Source: an uncultured Caulobacteraceae bacterium
Lineage (GTDB): Bacteria; Pseudomonadota; Alphaproteobacteria; Caulobacterales; Caulobacteraceae
DNA: 7,076 bases
Assembly: GCA_903884915.1 (NCBI GenBank)
Contig: CAISGS010000439.1
Location: forward strand, 1 to 7,076
Reading direction: 5' to 3'
Within the stretch, counting starts at the first letter, position 1; the number at the start of each line of letters is the position of its first letter. Made by a program: the position numbers and the translations under genes. Positions 6,752 through 7,076 of this stretch are shown piece by piece. The notes under the pieces are model-generated. The model saw only the letters and a program-made list of their open reading frames with translations, did not search any database and was not told where the DNA came from.

Positions 6752-7076
6752 TTGACCCCCTATGTTTTGGTAGTCGAAGACGAAGACGCCTTGGCGACCT
6801 TGCTGCATTATAACCTTGAAAAAGAAGGTTACCGTGTCTCATTGGCCGCGGATGGCGAAGAGGCCCTGACCCAGATCGACGAGCAACTGCCCGACCTGAT
6901 CGTGCTCGACTGGATGTTGCCAAAGGTCTCGGGGATAGAGGTTTGCCGCCGTCTTCGCGGACGGGCGGAAACCCGCAATGTCCCCATTATTATGCTGACC
7001 GCACGCGGCGAAGAGACGGACCGCATCCGTGGCCTCGATACCGGCGCTGACGACTATATTGTGAAGCCCTTCTCGA
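6752..7076 (+). CDS. phoB: Phosphate-regulon response regulator PhoB, receiver domain (3' end outside window)
   Basis: PhoB accepts phosphate from PhoR and then binds Pho boxes through a C-terminal winged helix, which lies beyond the window. The 108 visible residues form most of a receiver domain: MTPYVLVVEDED with acidic pocket E9/D10, phospho-acceptor D53 in LIVLDWMLP (49-57), T83 in IIMLTARGE (79-87) and K105 in DYIVKPF (101-107). VLDWMLP and the N-terminus match PhoB more closely than other OmpR-family regulators, and the position after phoU supports this. Translation starts at TTG, because the frame has a TAG at 6731-6733 and no earlier ATG or GTG. It is probably cotranscribed from the pstC promoter, which would make PhoB levels rise with phosphate starvation. 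Confidence 0.93.
   Translation, partial: MTPYVLVVEDEDALATLLHYNLEKEGYRVSLAADGEEALTQIDEQLPDLIVLDWMLPKVSGIEVCRRLRGRAETRNVPIIMLTARGEETDRIRGLDTGADDYIVKPFS

Noticed and set aside
1..7076. Mobile elements, CRISPR arrays, tRNA or rRNA genes, toxin-antitoxin or defence genes
   Set aside because: No terminal inverted repeats, transposase, spaced repeat array or RNA gene signature was seen; nearly all of the window is accounted for by core phosphate and sulfate uptake genes.

Overview
The window holds a phosphate-sensing and phosphate-uptake locus in the order phoR, pstC, pstA, pstB, phoU, phoB, all on the + strand. A partial gene for a sulfate-binding protein diverges from it at the left edge. Gene order, the lack of a pstS beside pstC, the long N-terminal extensions of PstC and PstA, and the moderately high G+C all suggest an alphaproteobacterium. 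The layout matches what I recall for Caulobacter and its relatives (Caulobacterales). The genus is an inference; no rRNA or other marker is present.

Layout. Positions 1-600 (minus strand) encode the first 200 residues of an Sbp/CysP-type sulfate-binding protein with a possible Tat signal; its 3' end lies outside the window. Positions 601-832 are a divergent intergenic region with an AT-rich patch, two imperfect palindromes and a weak Pho-box-like pair of repeats. Positions 833-2251 encode PhoR, the membrane histidine kinase. Positions 2252-2410 hold a clear Pho-box array of three TGT-containing 11-bp repeats, implying a PhoB-controlled promoter for pstC onward. Then follow pstC (2411-3853), pstA (3846-5153, overlapping pstC by 8 bp), pstB (about 5159-6019), phoU (6031-6723) and the first 108 codons of phoB (from a TTG start at 6752), which runs off the right edge.

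How it works. PstC and PstA form the inner-membrane channel and PstB is the ATPase of the high-affinity phosphate importer. The transporter reports phosphate status through PhoU to PhoR, and PhoR phosphorylates PhoB when phosphate is scarce. PhoB then acts at Pho boxes, one of which lies directly before pstC, which closes a positive loop. The phosphate-binding protein PstS must be encoded elsewhere.

I did not find an undescribed system here. This is a well-known pathway in a lineage-specific arrangement. The points worth a second look concern regulation (the Pho-box array, the shared divergent region, the TTG start of phoB) and small protein oddities (the PhoR ATPase-domain insertion, the Tat-like leader on the sulfate-binding protein).
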